A stretch of 6,871 bases of DNA from CAYVXT01 sp964455485 (GTDB lineage Bacteria > Patescibacteriota > Minisyncoccia > Phycocordibacterales > WO2-35-19), in the NCBI GenBank assembly GCA_964455485.1, contig CAYVXT010000015.1, positions 1 to 6,871 of the forward strand, read 5' to 3'. Shown here one piece after another: positions 6,524 to 6,871 of this stretch. The position numbers were made by a program, and so were the translations under genes. The notes under the pieces were generated by a model that saw only the letters and a list, made by a program, of their open reading frames with translations, was not told the origin of the DNA and ran no database searches. The stretch's first letter is position 1; each line of letters begins with the position of its first letter.

Positions 6524-6563
6524 AACACCCAAACAACACAGATAAAATAAAAAAACTACTTAC

Positions 6564-6591
6564 AAAAAATGGCTCAAATGAGCCATTTTTT
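6564..6591 (+). terminator. Intrinsic terminator of the groES-groEL operon
   Basis: A perfect inverted repeat has core TGGCTC (6570-6575) and GAGCCA (6580-6585) around the loop AAAT, flanked by six A on the left (6564-6569) and six T on the right (6586-6591). It is about 95 bases after the groEL stop. The symmetric A and T tracts mean it could also stop transcription from the other side. It separates the chaperonin operon from the strong promoter that follows. Confidence 0.92.
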
Positions 6592-6600
6592 GTTATTAAA

Positions 6601-6659
6601 TAGCAAAAAATAAAAAATCCACAAAAAAGGCTTGACAAAAAATGTAGGTTTGCTATAAT
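6601..6659 (+). promoter_or_regulatory. Near-perfect consensus promoter with A-rich upstream element
   Basis: A perfect -35 TTGACA (6632-6637), a 16-base spacer and a perfect -10 TATAAT (6654-6659) are present. TGC directly before the -10 makes it an extended -10 promoter as well. The 31 bases upstream (6601-6631) carry A-tracts like an UP element. Transcription should start near 6666. Perfect hexamers plus an UP-like element are typical of promoters for stable RNAs (rRNA, tRNA, tmRNA, RNase P RNA) more than of ordinary protein genes. Confidence 0.9.
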
Positions 6660-6665
6660 ATATTC

Positions 6666-6871
6666 AGAATGTTGGTCTGACTATTGATTGGGGTTTATAG
6701 GGTAAAATCTCTATAATTCGTCAATCAGTAGAAGACTGCCGTGTTTATTTACATGTGCCGCGGCTTTACGCGCCACCCTTGAATGGCTGTTAGGGTTGTC
6801 CCTCGAGCAGTTAGGGAACCCACGTGATCAGCCGACCGTCACCCCGTTTTATTTGCAGTTTCGTCCGGGGC
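6666..6871 (+). ncRNA. 5' part of an unassigned structured RNA (or long structured leader), cut by window edge
   Basis: About 205 bases downstream of the strong promoter contain no credible gene on either strand but show consecutive helices. Helix 1 pairs CTATTGATTG (6681-6690) with CAATCAGTAG (6722-6731), 10 bp with one G-U. It is extended outward by GTCT/AGAC (6675-6678 with 6733-6736) and inward by TTATAG/CTATAA. Helix 2 (6755-6776) pairs GTG and CGCG with CGCG and CAC around loop GCTTTA, with one C-C mismatch. Helix 3 nests GGCTG/CAGCC (6785-6789 with 6829-6833), GGGT/ACCC (6793-6796 with 6818-6821) and TCCCT/AGGGA (6799-6803 with 6813-6817). A possible helix 4 pairs CCCCG (6842-6846) with CGGGG (6866-6870). 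GC content rises to about 56% over 6731-6871. I do not recognise the conserved cores of tmRNA, RNase P RNA, SRP RNA, 5S, 16S or 23S 5' ends, or common riboswitches. An rRNA-operon leader remains possible. Confidence 0.55.

Noticed and set aside
6368..6550. A 60-residue plus-strand ORF overlapping the groEL 3' end
   Set aside because: It is the alternate frame of the Ala/Glu/Pro-rich groEL tail running into the repeat block; it reads as low-complexity Leu/Gln/Asn.
6755..6782. Minus-strand AAGGGTGGCGCG resembling the T-box antiterminator core AGGGTGGNACCGCG
   Set aside because: The match breaks after GGGTGG, no terminator or leftward gene follows, and the strong promoter faces the other way.
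6753..6827. Two tiny adjacent ORFs (9 and 14 residues, the second starting right after the first stop) in the structured RNA region
   Set aside because: They could mimic leader peptides, but they fall inside helices 2 and 3, have no ribosome-binding site, and are of a length expected by chance.
6666..6871. tmRNA, RNase P RNA or SRP RNA
   Set aside because: I looked for the tmRNA 5' GATTCGAC-type segment with tag codons, the RNase P GAGGAAAGTCCGGGC core, and the SRP GGTCAGG...GGAAGGAAGCAGC core on both strands and saw none. The closing TTTCGTCCGGGGC only superficially resembles the RNase P core.
1..6871. CRISPR array, insertion sequence, tRNA gene or phage genes
   Set aside because: I saw no regularly spaced direct repeats, no transposase or integrase motifs, and no cloverleaf with a GGTTCGAATCC-like arm.

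Overview
The window looks like a chromosomal segment from a Candidate Phyla Radiation (Patescibacteria) bacterium, most likely of the Parcubacteria group. Four things suggest this: an AT-rich background, no recognisable AGGAGG-type ribosome-binding site before any of the six gene starts, a ribonuclease J with a long basic Arg/Pro/Gly-rich N-terminal extension, and GroEL and GroES with unusual tails. This placement comes from remembered family resemblance, not from a search. All five complete genes end in TAA and none contains an in-frame TGA, so the UGA-to-glycine code of Gracilibacteria/Absconditabacteria is not supported.

Layout. Bases 1-289 (minus) hold the N-terminal third or less of a polytopic membrane protein, probably an MFS transporter, cut by the window edge. 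Bases 360-2273 (minus) encode ribonuclease J, 2279-4024 (minus) a membrane-anchored family 5 (OppA-like) solute-binding protein, and 4092-4304 (minus) SecG. These read secG > solute-binding protein > RNase J (> MFS), with gaps of 67, 5 and 70 bases, and look like one leftward operon joining protein export, a surface binding protein and RNA decay. From 4432 rightward lies the chaperonin operon groES-groEL (4432-4773 and 4810-6468). The two operons diverge from a 127-base region whose only good -10 box sits inside a perfect 12-bp palindrome and can be read on both strands.

After groEL come a dispersed-repeat-like hairpin block (6473-6523), a textbook intrinsic terminator (6564-6591), and a near-perfect consensus promoter with an A-rich upstream element (6601-6659). 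The promoter points out of the window and is followed by about 205 bases without a credible protein gene. Their distal 141 bases are GC-rich (about 56% by hand count, against about 23% in the 120 bases before the start site) and fold into consecutive hairpins. I read this as the 5' part of a strongly expressed structured RNA that I could not assign to a known family. It is the most interesting object here. The rest is mostly housekeeping, with lineage-specific modifications in GroES, GroEL and RNase J.
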